From Salegentibacter lacus (GTDB taxonomy: Bacteria > Bacteroidota > Bacteroidia > Flavobacteriales > Flavobacteriaceae), in assembly GCF_020164555.1 (NCBI RefSeq), contig NZ_JAIQZB010000014.1, forward strand, positions 1 to 64,000: a DNA stretch of 64,000 nucleotides, in the 5' to 3' direction. The translations under genes and the position numbers were made by a program. The notes beneath the pieces are model-generated. The model was not told the origin of the DNA. It searched no databases and saw only the letters and a program-made list of their open reading frames with translations. Positions 27,210 through 36,304 of this stretch are shown piece by piece. Positions within the stretch are counted from its first letter, which is position 1. Each line of letters opens with the position of its first letter.

Positions 27210-27791
27210 ATGAAAAACAATCGCAAAACTTTAGTATTTACATTGGCCCTTGTTTTATGCCTGCCTGCAGGCGCTGCCTGCCAGGGGATGCCGGTGTATG
27301 ATAATACGAACTTTGTCAGCCTGGTTAAATCCCTGGTGGAATCAGCCAAGCAAACCGCCAACCTGGTCAAGACCGTCAATTTCTTAAAAGCACAGAAAGA
27401 AAATATTGAGAAGGTCAATAGTGTGGTGCAGGATTTAAAAGCTGTTCGTGAGATCGGCCGTAACAATCAGCGCCTTATTGCGGTAATGCAGGATGACCTT
27501 CGGGATATTTTGAATTCCCCTTACATCAAACCCGACGAAATAAGCCGGGTGACCGAATCCTTCAGTGCCGTGGTAGATAACTCCCTGGAGACCGCAAGCT
27601 TTATTGATGAGATCTTATCGAGTGATCATTTAAAAATGAGTGATGCCGAGCGGGCCGAAGTTTTAAAACAAAAAGAACTCGAGTCTAAAGAAATGGTCAC
27701 CGATGTGCGGCTGAAGACCAAGCGTTACCGTGAGATCATTTCTTTTAGGAAGATGCAGGATAAGATCAATAACCGGGAAACAAGCTTTTGA
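27210..27791 (+). CDS. TraI-like (DUF4141/VirB5-like) conjugation protein
   Basis: This 193-residue protein has a signal peptide (cleavage near CLPAGAACQG) and a long helical, coiled-coil-rich mature part (SLVKSLVESAKQTANLVKTV, then FLKAQKENIEKVNSVV), like TraI of CTnDOT and VirB5-type pilus-tip proteins. It lies between traG and the polytopic traJ, which it touches or overlaps by up to 4 bp. Confidence 0.75.
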   Translation: MKNNRKTLVFTLALVLCLPAGAACQGMPVYDNTNFVSLVKSLVESAKQTANLVKTVNFLKAQKENIEKVNSVVQDLKAVREIGRNNQRLIAVMQDDLRDILNSPYIKPDEISRVTESFSAVVDNSLETASFIDEILSSDHLKMSDAERAEVLKQKELESKEMVTDVRLKTKRYREIISFRKMQDKINNRETSF

Positions 27792-28636
27792 TGATGGAAG
27801 GGGTAATCATATTGACCGTAGGTGTCGAATATATCGATAGCGTTTTCCAGACCATTCAGGAAAGCGAGTTTTCCCGCTATACCATTGTTGGCATGAAGAC
27901 GTTGGCGGTACTTTTCTTTTTGGTTAACATCCTTAAAAAGTATAATGAAGGGGTAGCTGATAGGCAGGGCTATACCTGGGGGCTTTCACCCGGGGATCTG
28001 GCTAAGAACTTTGCGGTGGTCCTGCTGGTTATTTTCTCTACCCAAATCCTGGGATTCTTTGATAACATTCTTGTGGCTATTGAAAACCAGTACCGCGATA
28101 CAGCCCCTGCCCTGCTCCCCCTTCAGATGCAGGAGATTCCAATAGAACAAGATGTCTCCCCTATGGGGGCTATGCGTAAAGCCATGGCCTTACTTTATGA
28201 AGCCCTGGTGACTCCCCTATACGGCTTTAAAACCTTTGCTTTTCTAATCAGCCTGTTTTTATGGATTCTGGATTTATTCATTTATCCCTTATTCCTTGCG
28301 GAGCGCTACTTCCTGCTTGGAATTATGCAGGCTTTTTTTCCGCTAGTGCTTAGCCTGGCGGTATTTGAAAAATTCCGTTCGATGGCCTATGGATTTTTCC
28401 GGTTGTATGCAGCGGTATATATGCTGGTGCCTGCATTCTTCCTGGTTAATGTGTTTATCAACGCCCTTTATACGGAAATCAACACCAATTTTTGGGAAAA
28501 CCTATTCGGTACGGATTACGGAAGCGGTTTTTTCGCCCCAGTTGTAGAAATGGGTTCGATAGTTTTTATCGTGTTTTTAAAATTCAAACTCTACCGGCGG
28601 GCCATTTCATTTACCCTAAGATTGTTCACCACGTGA
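27791..28636 (+). CDS. traJ: TraJ, VirB6-like polytopic membrane protein
   Basis: This 281-residue protein has at least five membrane segments (about 33-50, 70-92, 150-185, 190-215, 245-265) with the VirB6-like layout of the T4SS inner-membrane channel. The start could be the TTG at 27788, the ATG at 27791 or the ATG at 27794; I chose the first ATG, which overlaps the preceding stop by one base. It is translationally coupled to the upstream gene. Confidence 0.8.
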   Translation: MMEGVIILTVGVEYIDSVFQTIQESEFSRYTIVGMKTLAVLFFLVNILKKYNEGVADRQGYTWGLSPGDLAKNFAVVLLVIFSTQILGFFDNILVAIENQYRDTAPALLPLQMQEIPIEQDVSPMGAMRKAMALLYEALVTPLYGFKTFAFLISLFLWILDLFIYPLFLAERYFLLGIMQAFFPLVLSLAVFEKFRSMAYGFFRLYAAVYMLVPAFFLVNVFINALYTEINTNFWENLFGTDYGSGFFAPVVEMGSIVFIVFLKFKLYRRAISFTLRLFTT

Positions 28637-28715
28637 GGCCCATAAAGGGCATTTAAAATGGTTCTCTTAAGAAGCTTCGATATAACCAATTTAGTCATAA
28701 AAAAATAGTTCAAAA

Positions 28716-29330
28716 ATGAAAACACCATATAAAAATATCTATTCGATATTAAAGCTCAACCGCTTTATCGTTCTGGCCGTAGTGCTTTGCGCGATGCTTT
28801 GCAGTGTTTTTGCCATTTGGATGGCCATTTCAACAAGAAACAAAGCCTTGAACAGTGCCTTTGCCATTAATACTGACGGCAGTATTATTCCTTTAAAACT
28901 AGTGACCCAAAAAGAAAACTTCCGAGTAGAAGCCCTGGCCCATTTGGATTTATTTCACACCTATTTCTATAATATTGATGCCAGCAACTATGAGAAAAAC
29001 CTGGAAAAAGCATTATGGCTGGGCAATAGTTCGATAGATAACCTTTACAGGCAAAAGAAAGCCGATGGGGTGTACAACCGCTTATTGCAATATTCGCTGG
29101 TTCAAAAGGTAATGAGTATTGAATCCCAGCTTGAAGAAAGGGAAGATTCCTATCATTTTAGGACCACGGTGATTTTCGAGATCAACCGGGGCAGCATTGT
29201 CGATACTTATGAGCTGGTTTCCACGGGAAAACTGCTCATCGTAGATCGCCACTTCCCAAATAACCCCCACGGGCTACTCATCACAGATTATTTTGAAAAC
29301 AGCTTAAGAAAAATTTCCCCGCAAAATTAA
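28716..29330 (+). CDS. traK: TraK, VirB8-like conjugation protein
   Basis: This 204-residue bitopic protein has a short cytoplasmic N-terminus, one membrane helix (about 17-37, FIVLAVVLCAMLCSVFAIWM) and a periplasmic domain with the TraK pattern HLDLFHTYFYNID and GNSSIDNLYRQKK. VirB8-type proteins scaffold T4SS assembly. It is separated from traJ by 79 bp and lies 11 bp before traM. Confidence 0.88.
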   Translation: MKTPYKNIYSILKLNRFIVLAVVLCAMLCSVFAIWMAISTRNKALNSAFAINTDGSIIPLKLVTQKENFRVEALAHLDLFHTYFYNIDASNYEKNLEKALWLGNSSIDNLYRQKKADGVYNRLLQYSLVQKVMSIESQLEEREDSYHFRTTVIFEINRGSIVDTYELVSTGKLLIVDRHFPNNPHGLLITDYFENSLRKISPQN

Positions 29331-29341
29331 AACTACAACAG

Positions 29342-30325
29342 ATGAAAATAGAAAAAAACAAGATCGTATTTATCAGCGTACTTGTGGTCATTGTGATTTT
29401 TCTTGTCACCTATACCTTAATGATCACCTGGGACGATGACGAGCAACAAGAAAACCTACGGCAAACCGAGGTTCCGACCCTGGAAGAAGAAAGCCAGGAA
29501 ACCTATGATTCTAAACTGGAGGCTATTGACAACCTTAAAGAAGTTCGGGAAAAGAATGCGCCAAGTATTTATGATGAAACGTTTTTAGACTCTTTAGGCT
29601 ATTACGATACCGAGTTTTTGGAAAAAGAGAAAAAACGCAAGATCGATAGTATTTATGAGCTGGGAAAAGCACGGCAAATGCAAATAGCAAACCTATCGCA
29701 AACCCGGCAGACCACCACACCGGAAAATAACAGGCCATCCCCAATTCAAAGAGCATCAAAAGGAGATAGTGCTGAAAGCCGGGAAGCGCGAGAAATGGAG
29801 ACCAAAGAAATGGGATTGGAACATCAATTATTCTTTGCCTCTGCTCCTATGAAATCCGAAAATTTCACTGGAACAACAGATAAGGAAATTAAAGTGGTGG
29901 TCGATGGCACCCAGGTAGTCAAAGCCAATTCCAGGCTTCGAATGCGGCTTGCCCAGCCTGCCAGGATCGGTGATAAACTTATACCTAAAAACACCCCGAT
30001 TTTTGGCTTTGTCAGTTTTCAACCTAATCGTGTCCTAATTGAGATTGAAAATATTAATAACCACCCAACCAGCCTAAAAGCTTTTGACCTTGAAGATGGT
30101 AGCGAAGGTATTTACATAGAGAATAATTTACGGGCGGAAATAACCACGGAAGTGCTGGATGATGTGATTAGCGATATCAATATTCCGAGCGTACCACAAG
30201 TCAGTGGAATAAGCAAAGTATTCAGAAGGAATAACAGAAACGTAAAAGTGACCATCCTTAATAATTACAGACTACTACTAAAAGCCAGTAAAACCAAAGG
30301 AAACTGGGCAACAGCTAACCAATAA
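29342..30325 (+). CDS. traM: TraM, VirB10-like conjugation protein
   Basis: This 327-residue protein has an N-terminal membrane helix (about 8-29), a charged, helical, Glu/Lys-rich middle (about 40-165) and a C-terminal domain from about 180 (KVVVDGTQVVKANSRLRMRL, then GDKLIPKNTPIFGFVSF) typical of TraM/VirB10 beta-barrel domains. It would bridge inner and outer membranes in the channel. Confidence 0.88.
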   Translation: MKIEKNKIVFISVLVVIVIFLVTYTLMITWDDDEQQENLRQTEVPTLEEESQETYDSKLEAIDNLKEVREKNAPSIYDETFLDSLGYYDTEFLEKEKKRKIDSIYELGKARQMQIANLSQTRQTTTPENNRPSPIQRASKGDSAESREAREMETKEMGLEHQLFFASAPMKSENFTGTTDKEIKVVVDGTQVVKANSRLRMRLAQPARIGDKLIPKNTPIFGFVSFQPNRVLIEIENINNHPTSLKAFDLEDGSEGIYIENNLRAEITTEVLDDVISDINIPSVPQVSGISKVFRRNNRNVKVTILNNYRLLLKASKTKGNWATANQ

Positions 30326-30336
30326 AAACAATTCTT

Positions 30337-31170
30337 ATGAAAAATTATCTTTTAACAACAGCCGCTTTACTGGTGATAGTTTTCACCAGTGCACAAGCCC
30401 AAGAAAAGCTGGACACTATTTACGCTAATGAGCATAAGAATGTCGCGCTATTTTTTTCTGAGGAAATCAGCCAGGGTATTACCGGTGCTGAGCATTTTGT
30501 CTTCACTTATAACCGGGAAAAGCAGCAACACTTCGGACTGCTGCAGGCCAAGCCCGGCAGAGAAAGTAATTTACTTGTTATCGGAACAAATGGTTCGGTA
30601 TTCTCCTATATCCTGAAGTATAAAAAACAGCTTTCCCGGCTGAACTATTTTATCCCTGAAGCGGAAAGTATTGGAAAAGAAAAGCCAGTTGTCAAGGATT
30701 CAGTTAAGGACAAAAAACCGCAAAAGAACTTAAACAAGAAGGAAGGTCATTACCGCAGATTCTGCAGCTACCTGCTGAGTAAAAAGCAACGCATAGGCCG
30801 CATAAAAAAACGCAAGAACGATATTATTTTAAGTGTTGAGAATATCGTTTTTAATAAGGAGCAGCTCTATTTTGTGATCGAAATTGAGAATAGATCCAGC
30901 CTGGATTATGATCTTAATTTCTTAAACCTGGCGATTGAAACCCGCAAAAAGGGAAAGAAGAAATCCTTACAACGCTTATACCAGGATCCGGTTTTCAAGT
31001 ACAACTTGCCGGCTAAGATTGGAAAAAAACAAACGGTAAGATTGGTTTATGTGATGCCAAAATTTTCCTTGTCTAAAGAAAGGAGGGCGATATTGGAACT
31101 TAATGAAAAGGATGGGGAACGTAATTTAAAACTAAAGATCTCCCATCGGTTTATTAATAATCCTAATTGA
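30337..31170 (+). CDS. traN: TraN (DUF4138), VirB9-like conjugation protein
   Basis: This 277-residue protein has a signal peptide (cleavage near AQAQ, residue 21) and the DUF4138 pattern: FFSEEISQGITGAEHFVFTY, ESNLLVIGTNGSVFSYIL, then a C-terminal Ig-like half (NEQLYFVIEIENRS-like segment). It forms the outer-membrane part of the T4SS core with TraM. It is the last gene of the plus-strand transfer operon seen here; the next gene is convergent after a 29-bp gap. Confidence 0.87.
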   Translation: MKNYLLTTAALLVIVFTSAQAQEKLDTIYANEHKNVALFFSEEISQGITGAEHFVFTYNREKQQHFGLLQAKPGRESNLLVIGTNGSVFSYILKYKKQLSRLNYFIPEAESIGKEKPVVKDSVKDKKPQKNLNKKEGHYRRFCSYLLSKKQRIGRIKKRKNDIILSVENIVFNKEQLYFVIEIENRSSLDYDLNFLNLAIETRKKGKKKSLQRLYQDPVFKYNLPAKIGKKQTVRLVYVMPKFSLSKERRAILELNEKDGERNLKLKISHRFINNPN

Positions 31171-31199
31171 TAATTTTGAAAAATTCCGACTTTAAAAGT

Positions 31200-32555
31200 T
31201 TAAATTTTTCTGGCTTTTGCACCCCTGGCAGTCAGCCTATAACGCTGTTTACTACTTTGTGGTTTCTCGGGAATGGTCATTTCAATCAAGCCTTCGGCAA
31301 GTGCAGGTTGCAAATAATTTTTTCTAAAATTTTCTCTATCGGAAAGTCCTAAATGATATTGCAACTCACTTCTGCTATCTTCACCATTAATCACATTTAA
31401 GAGGTCTTGAACTTGCGGGGTGACTTGCGGGGTCTCTTGCAGGGTTACTTGCGGGGTTTCATTAGTAGTTTTATCAAAAACTTCTTCTGAAGCTGGAAAA
31501 ACCATTCGTAAAAAGTTCTCGGAGAAACGGAAGGAATCTTTACTATAGGATTCTAATATTCTGGGGATCCCCGATCCAAGTTGTTCTACCAAATCCAGGT
31601 CTTTATAAATGCGCATTAATTCTTTGTTGCGGGGAATCGAAAAACCTTCAAAAAATTCATTTTTACTTAAGCCATCCGGTAAAGAACCTGCAGAAGTGAT
31701 TTCTATCCGATCACTAAAAATTTCAAACTTTGGAGCTATTTCACGAGTGTAATCATTATGGACAAAGGCATTTATAATGGCTTCCCGCAGTGCAATGGCA
31801 TTCCAAAGACGACGTTCTTTTCGTTCACTATGGGTGATTTTGGTAATCGTTCGATTTTCCAAGTTCATTTTATCCAATACGCTCTTAGTGGCTTTTATTA
31901 AAGAGCAGTAACCATATTCATTACTTTCAACTAAATCGACCCGTGTATTCCCTTTATACTTAGCCAATTTAACAGAAACATTATTTTCATCTGCTAATAA
32001 ATATGCTGCATAATTCAAGTCACCTCCTGTCGTAGTTAGCTCTAAATTTTTTCTGAATTGTTTGTTGAGGGGCTTTTGTTTTTCCTGGTAATATATATGA
32101 AGTTGTTCAAACCTTAAATCCTGCCGGTGTGCTTTTATTTTTCCGATAGAATTTCGTGTACGTGTGGCAAAAAGTTCTTCAATGAGTTTTTGTGACATAG
32201 GCTCTGCCGCAGAACCAAGCCGTATAAAACAACCTTTTTCACTCATTCCAAATTTTTTGAGATGGTAAGGTTTTTCTGAACCGCTTGCTACGATAATTTT
32301 CAGAATATCTTTCCCATCCCGTTCCTCAGTTACAATATCAAATAACCCAAGTGCAGAAGGCCGTATATTGTTCCTTACCCTATCCTTAATTTTCAATTGT
32401 ACACTATCAGGATCTTTCACCCCAAAAGTTCTTCCTTCCTTATCAATCCCTATATAGATAATACCGCCTTCACGATAATTTAAAAAAGCAACAACTTCTT
32501 TCTCCAAACCATCGGAAAGCTCCCTTTTATATTCTATACGGTTGGTCTCACTCAT
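31200..32555 (-). CDS. AlbA_2 (Schlafen-like) ATP-binding/DNA-binding protein
   Basis: This 451-residue protein starts at MSETNRIEYKRELSDGLEKE; the frame is open upstream, but that part overlaps the virD4 gene. The AlbA_2 domain (about 5-130) shows EVVAFLNYREGGIIYIGID. A conserved central region with ALREAIINAFVHNDYTR and LVEQLGSGIPRI is the HATPase-like C-terminal half of this family. The linker TPQVTLQETPQVTPQVQ is repetitive, and a winged helix follows. It lies between traN and virD4 and interrupts the usual gene order, so it is probably cargo. Function in the family is mixed: regulators, antiphage or unknown. Confidence 0.82.
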   Translation of the reverse strand: MSETNRIEYKRELSDGLEKEVVAFLNYREGGIIYIGIDKEGRTFGVKDPDSVQLKIKDRVRNNIRPSALGLFDIVTEERDGKDILKIIVASGSEKPYHLKKFGMSEKGCFIRLGSAAEPMSQKLIEELFATRTRNSIGKIKAHRQDLRFEQLHIYYQEKQKPLNKQFRKNLELTTTGGDLNYAAYLLADENNVSVKLAKYKGNTRVDLVESNEYGYCSLIKATKSVLDKMNLENRTITKITHSERKERRLWNAIALREAIINAFVHNDYTREIAPKFEIFSDRIEITSAGSLPDGLSKNEFFEGFSIPRNKELMRIYKDLDLVEQLGSGIPRILESYSKDSFRFSENFLRMVFPASEEVFDKTTNETPQVTLQETPQVTPQVQDLLNVINGEDSRSELQYHLGLSDRENFRKNYLQPALAEGLIEMTIPEKPQSSKQRYRLTARGAKARKI

Positions 32556-32589
32556 AAAAAAGATTTTAACGCCACAAATATACTTATAA

Positions 32590-34182
32590 TTACTGGTCAA
32601 ATATAGACCTGGCCTCCTTATACACCCGCTCAAAATTAGATTCCAAATCAGCTTTGGAATAAGGTTTTTGATCTTTAGCCGAAGGCAGATCGCGCCTAAT
32701 ATTCTGCAATCTAAACTGTACCTTTTTATCTTTTCCATCTGCATAGGTTATAAATTCCCCCTGGTTCAGGCGAAAGAAAACATCGGCACGGATTTTTGGG
32801 ATTTCCTTCTCTCCGGTGGTTACCCGAGTATCAAAATCGAGGCTGTACCCGCGATTCACACTGGTAGTAGGTTTTTTCACAATCTCAAAAAACCGCTCAT
32901 AATATTTGGCAGTATCGGGATCGTTCACCTTTCCAAAAAACTGATAGGACAAATTGCTTAAAATAGCCTTACTGGCTTTATCCCCATACATCATATCGTT
33001 TTGGATCTTATCCTGCATTACATAAATAGTAGCGATATCATAACTCCTCAGGGTTGCCGGGATCCGGTGCATATTCAACAAACGAAGGGTGGGGGCTTCT
33101 TCCATCAGTAGGAAAGAAGCTTTGGAATTACGAACACTCATTTGTTTAGTAATGGTATGGATGATCGTGGCTATGACTGGTGAGTATGAAGCTTCGTATT
33201 TTGGGTTGTTCACTACGGAAATAACTGCAGGGTTTTCCTCACTATTAATATGAAGCGGAACCTCATCTTTAGAAAGCACCATAAAAATCTGCTGGGTACT
33301 GATCCTTTTAAGGGCATTGGCCAGGGTACTTTTTACACCGGCCGTTTGCCGCTCAGAATCTTTCCCGCTAATAAAGGCATCGGCCATTGCACGGGAAGTT
33401 GTATTGGTTTCCAAAAACTGGATAAGGCTATCAGTATTTAAAAACTGATAAATAGCGATAAGATGTGGGAGGGTACAAAACTTGGGGTAATCCGTTTTTA
33501 ATTTCCAGATCAGTCCCCCGATCAAACCTTCAGCGGCATCATTAAAAAATTTTGTAGTTCCCGAAGTTCCGGACTCCCGTTGCTCCAGGAGGTTCTCTAC
33601 CAGTACTCGGGAAACTTCATTTACACTTTCCTCGTTCTCCAGGTATCGTGGAGCGATGGGATTCACCCGATGGATGATTTTATCAAATGAAATAACCTTA
33701 AAAGGAATTTCCCGGTCTTTAAAAAGCGGATAGGCCATTTCGGTAAGTTCAAAGTCTTTATAGTCGTGAATGACACCACAAAAATTTTCCTTTTGAAAAT
33801 GTTTTAAAAAGCCATACACCACGCTTTCGGTCTTCCCGCTTCCGGCAGAACCAATAACGGAAGCACCCCGTTTAATATTTTCCAGTTTAAATTTTCCTTT
33901 GTTGGTTGCAAAACCGACCTGGTATTTTCTATCGATCTTTTTATTATCCTGATCCTTATGTAAAAAAACATACATCAGGGTATTGATCAGGAGCAACGGA
34001 CACCCCAGGAATAACAAAGCCGGAATCCATTGGTTATCCTGGACTCCATAAATGCCAAGAGCCGTCATTAGTAATAGATTCAAAACAAAAGCAAATCGGT
34101 TGATGAGCCTAAAACATATATAGAACAATATGCTTACCAGCCCGATGATCAGAAGCAGTCTAACAAGATTTTCTATGTCCAT
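32590..34182 (-). CDS. VirD4/TraG-type coupling protein (MobC)
   Basis: This 530-residue protein has two or three N-terminal membrane segments (about 5-75), a Walker A GSAGSGKTE at 111-119, and Walker B-like LLMEEAPTL. Coupling proteins bring the relaxase-DNA complex to the T4SS channel; in Bacteroidota this protein is called MobC. It lies 11 bp downstream of the relaxase gene on the same strand, and together with the MobA-like gene they form the mobilization operon. Confidence 0.92.
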   Translation of the reverse strand: MDIENLVRLLLIIGLVSILFYICFRLINRFAFVLNLLLMTALGIYGVQDNQWIPALLFLGCPLLLINTLMYVFLHKDQDNKKIDRKYQVGFATNKGKFKLENIKRGASVIGSAGSGKTESVVYGFLKHFQKENFCGVIHDYKDFELTEMAYPLFKDREIPFKVISFDKIIHRVNPIAPRYLENEESVNEVSRVLVENLLEQRESGTSGTTKFFNDAAEGLIGGLIWKLKTDYPKFCTLPHLIAIYQFLNTDSLIQFLETNTTSRAMADAFISGKDSERQTAGVKSTLANALKRISTQQIFMVLSKDEVPLHINSEENPAVISVVNNPKYEASYSPVIATIIHTITKQMSVRNSKASFLLMEEAPTLRLLNMHRIPATLRSYDIATIYVMQDKIQNDMMYGDKASKAILSNLSYQFFGKVNDPDTAKYYERFFEIVKKPTTSVNRGYSLDFDTRVTTGEKEIPKIRADVFFRLNQGEFITYADGKDKKVQFRLQNIRRDLPSAKDQKPYSKADLESNFERVYKEARSIFDQ

Positions 34183-34193
34183 AACTTTTAAAA

Positions 34194-35225
34194 TTAAATT
34201 CCAATTGAACTTGATTTAACGGCTACCTCTACCCCTTTTTTGAGCCTGTTAAAAATTTTGAGGGCAAGTTGTGCCTGCGAGGTTGGAATGCTGGGAATCA
34301 TCGGGATGCCCGATTCCCGGATGAGCTTAAAAGCAAGTGCTTTTTCATTATTGGGCAATCCTAGTATTGCATTAAAATAGTGGTTCGGCTTTTTGATAAA
34401 TTCCTTTCGTGCCGTATAGGTTTCCACAAAATTGCGCTGGTAACCGAAGGTTTTATCAAAGGTCTTTTCCGCCTTTTCAAAAAAGCGGTCTCGGTCAAAA
34501 CCTCGTTTAACGGTTTTGCCATTAAAGTTAACTTCCGAAGCTTTGTATTTACTACCCGGAGATAAGCTAACCAAATTGGAGGCATCTTTTCTACTCACAA
34601 TAATATGGATATGGCTTTGATTTCCTGTTTTGGGCATTCCCTGGACGATTCGCTTACCATCTTGCCGGTGTGGTGCCCGGGCTTCCAGTTTCTCAATTTC
34701 CTTTTCCCGTTTTTGAATACTTCTCTGCATCAGCCCGGTTTCTATTTTTCGGACTTCACTTTTAAGTTGAAGAATTTTAGTGGCATATGGCTGGTTTTCG
34801 CGAACCTGGCGATCGGTACCCTTAAAACTCCGGCTATGTTCAATTTTAGCGTAATATTTAATATCATTAATATTTATCGGGCGGCCATCTATTTCCCGGT
34901 TGAAGCAGGCCACATAATCCTTCATCAGTTCCCGGGTATACCTTTTTACATCCTTGCTACTGTTTTGCAGGCGTTTTAATTCGTATTTGGAAGGGCTAAC
35001 CGTAATGGAATAGAACTTCGGTTCTTTCTTCTTGAGCTTAGCGGTATTGTTATCAATTTCTTTGACGACTTCCCCCGGGGTGATGACATCCTCATATTGA
35101 TTAAAAAAATGTTCCTTTGCCCCTTCTTCCAGGCCTTCATTTTCTTTTTCAAGGTAACTAACAAAACCTGAGGAACTTTGGGAATAATTCCCGCCCAACT
35201 TTTGGGGAGTGATAGTGATATACAT
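34194..35225 (-). CDS. mobB: Relaxase, MobB type (DUF5712)
   Basis: This 343-residue protein nicks oriT and pilots the strand into the recipient. It begins MYITITPQKLGG, contains the catalytic candidate residues in FYSITVSPSKYE and YYAKIEHSR, and has an HxH metal motif H205-I-H207 in GNQSHIHIIVSRKD. A coiled-coil (about 150-185) separates the conserved parts. It is preceded by the MobA-like gene (11-bp gap) and followed by virD4 (11-bp gap). Confidence 0.87.
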   Translation of the reverse strand: MYITITPQKLGGNYSQSSSGFVSYLEKENEGLEEGAKEHFFNQYEDVITPGEVVKEIDNNTAKLKKKEPKFYSITVSPSKYELKRLQNSSKDVKRYTRELMKDYVACFNREIDGRPININDIKYYAKIEHSRSFKGTDRQVRENQPYATKILQLKSEVRKIETGLMQRSIQKREKEIEKLEARAPHRQDGKRIVQGMPKTGNQSHIHIIVSRKDASNLVSLSPGSKYKASEVNFNGKTVKRGFDRDRFFEKAEKTFDKTFGYQRNFVETYTARKEFIKKPNHYFNAILGLPNNEKALAFKLIRESGIPMIPSIPTSQAQLALKIFNRLKKGVEVAVKSSSIGI

Positions 35226-35236
35226 AGCAAGAAATT

Positions 35237-35638
35237 TTACAGGTTATTATCCGAAAATTTCTTTTCACCCAAACCACCTTGTTCCTGTTTCGGAACACCA
35301 TCTTTTTTCTCTCGGAGGATTTTCTTTTCCAGGATGAGTGGTTTCTTTTGAGGTGCTTCGGTTTGGAAAAGTGAGGCGACCATCGCCGCGGTGGGTTTAG
35401 TTTGCGTTTTTTCCATATCACGCATAATGGCAATAACCGCATTGATACGTTTCTTAAAAGAAGCTTCGATAGTCCTACCTGTAGGCCCTAATTTTTCTCT
35501 TGGGGAAATCTCATTATAAAAGAAAAAGTCGAGCATTGTTTCCAGGGCTTCGGTGTGTGATTTGAAGTGTGTTCTTGAAAATTCCTGAAAACGTTTTGCC
35601 GTTTCTTTTTTAAACCTGATGCCGATAAATGAGTCCAT
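35237..35638 (-). CDS. BfmA/BtgA-family mobilization protein (MobA-like)
   Basis: This 133-residue protein has a ribbon-helix-helix-like start (DSFIGIRFKKETAKRFQEFS), the RHH position that binds oriT or represses its own operon, then a helical middle and a charged, disordered tail. It is the first gene of the mobilization operon, and two identical palindromes lie just upstream at 35648 and 35690. Confidence 0.8.
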   Translation of the reverse strand: MDSFIGIRFKKETAKRFQEFSRTHFKSHTEALETMLDFFFYNEISPREKLGPTGRTIEASFKKRINAVIAIMRDMEKTQTKPTAAMVASLFQTEAPQKKPLILEKKILREKKDGVPKQEQGGLGEKKFSDNNL

Positions 35639-35647
35639 AATTCGCCG

Positions 35648-35703
35648 ATTTGTCGCAAATTCTTCCCTAAAAATGGGCGCTGGCAGGGCATTTGTCGCAA
35701 ATT
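35648..35703. promoter_or_regulatory. Paired palindromes upstream of the mob operon
   Basis: ATTTGTCGCAAATT occurs identically at 35648-35661 and 35690-35703. Each contains ATTTG-TCG-CAAAT. The centres are 42 bp apart, four helical turns, so two dimers would lie on the same face of the DNA. They begin 10 bp before the MobA-like start codon and are candidate operators or relaxosome sites. Confidence 0.6.
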
Positions 35704-35754
35704 GCTTAAACTCAGGAATTTAAATAAATTTTAAACAACTGATTTACAGTTATT

Positions 35755-35960
35755 TAAAAACAAAAAGGAGTGCTTAACATCGCGAAGCGTGTTACCCTCT
35801 TGCTACTCCTTTTCGTCCCGCAGCGCGGGACAAAAATTCCGTACAATTTGGTCTGTTTTCTGTCTTGATAGACAGTCAAAAGCCACTTGCCAATTCCCGG
35901 AAAAAATTTCCGGATTAATAATTTTTTGATGTGCAGGTTATCGGCGAAAGTCAAAATGGA
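35755..35960. other. Candidate oriT: cluster of hairpins
   Basis: AAAAGGAGT/ACTCCTTTT (35763-35771 with 35805-35813) encloses a nested TAACA/TGTTA plus CGC/GCG hairpin. It is followed by GTCCCGC-AGC-GCGGGAC (35815-35831), CTGTC/GACAG (35860-35864 with 35871-35875) and a CCGG-flanked AT stem near 35898-35913. This stretch is non-coding, lies directly upstream of the mob operon, and matches the position and character of an origin of transfer. The nick site was not identified. Confidence 0.5.
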
Positions 35961-36090
35961 TACACCTGCGTAAATTTGAATGCTGAAGATCAGCGTAATA
36001 AAGATACATTTTTTTTATAAAATCAAGGCAAAGAATACCTAATGAATAAACTTTTTTCTATATCATTTGAATTTTTCATTTAATGATAGA

Positions 36091-36126
36091 AAGGAAAATC
36101 CAGGTAACAGCGGATTTTCCTTTTTT
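36091..36126 (+). terminator. Plus-strand terminator in the oriT region
   Basis: AAGGAAAATCC (36091-36101) pairs with GGATTTTCCTT (36112-36122), followed by four more T residues. It would end a plus-strand transcript, but no plus-strand gene lies upstream for several kilobases, so it may serve a short RNA from the oriT region. Confidence 0.6.
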
Positions 36127-36246
36127 ACTTAAATTGAGAGTGAAATGCTCCTTATTTTTGAGCACAACCAACTAAGCTATTTTTTTTATCTTTTATGCTA
36201 AAAAACTGCTTTGTTTATAGTGATTTATTGAGGAATATTTGAGCCT

Positions 36247-36279
36247 AAAAAAACACCTCTAAATAATAGAAGTGTTTTA
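36247..36279 (-). terminator. Terminator of the ssb-radC operon
   Basis: Read on the minus strand, AAAACACTTCT pairs with AGAGGTGTTTT around an AT loop, and more T residues follow. It lies 26 bp after the RadC stop codon. Confidence 0.7.
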
Positions 36280-36304
36280 AAAATCCGGTTTGAAAATTAA
36301 AAAA

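Noticed and set aside
35754-35954. 66-codon minus-strand frame in the oriT region
   Set aside because: It runs through all the hairpins and has no family; the stretch is better explained as oriT.
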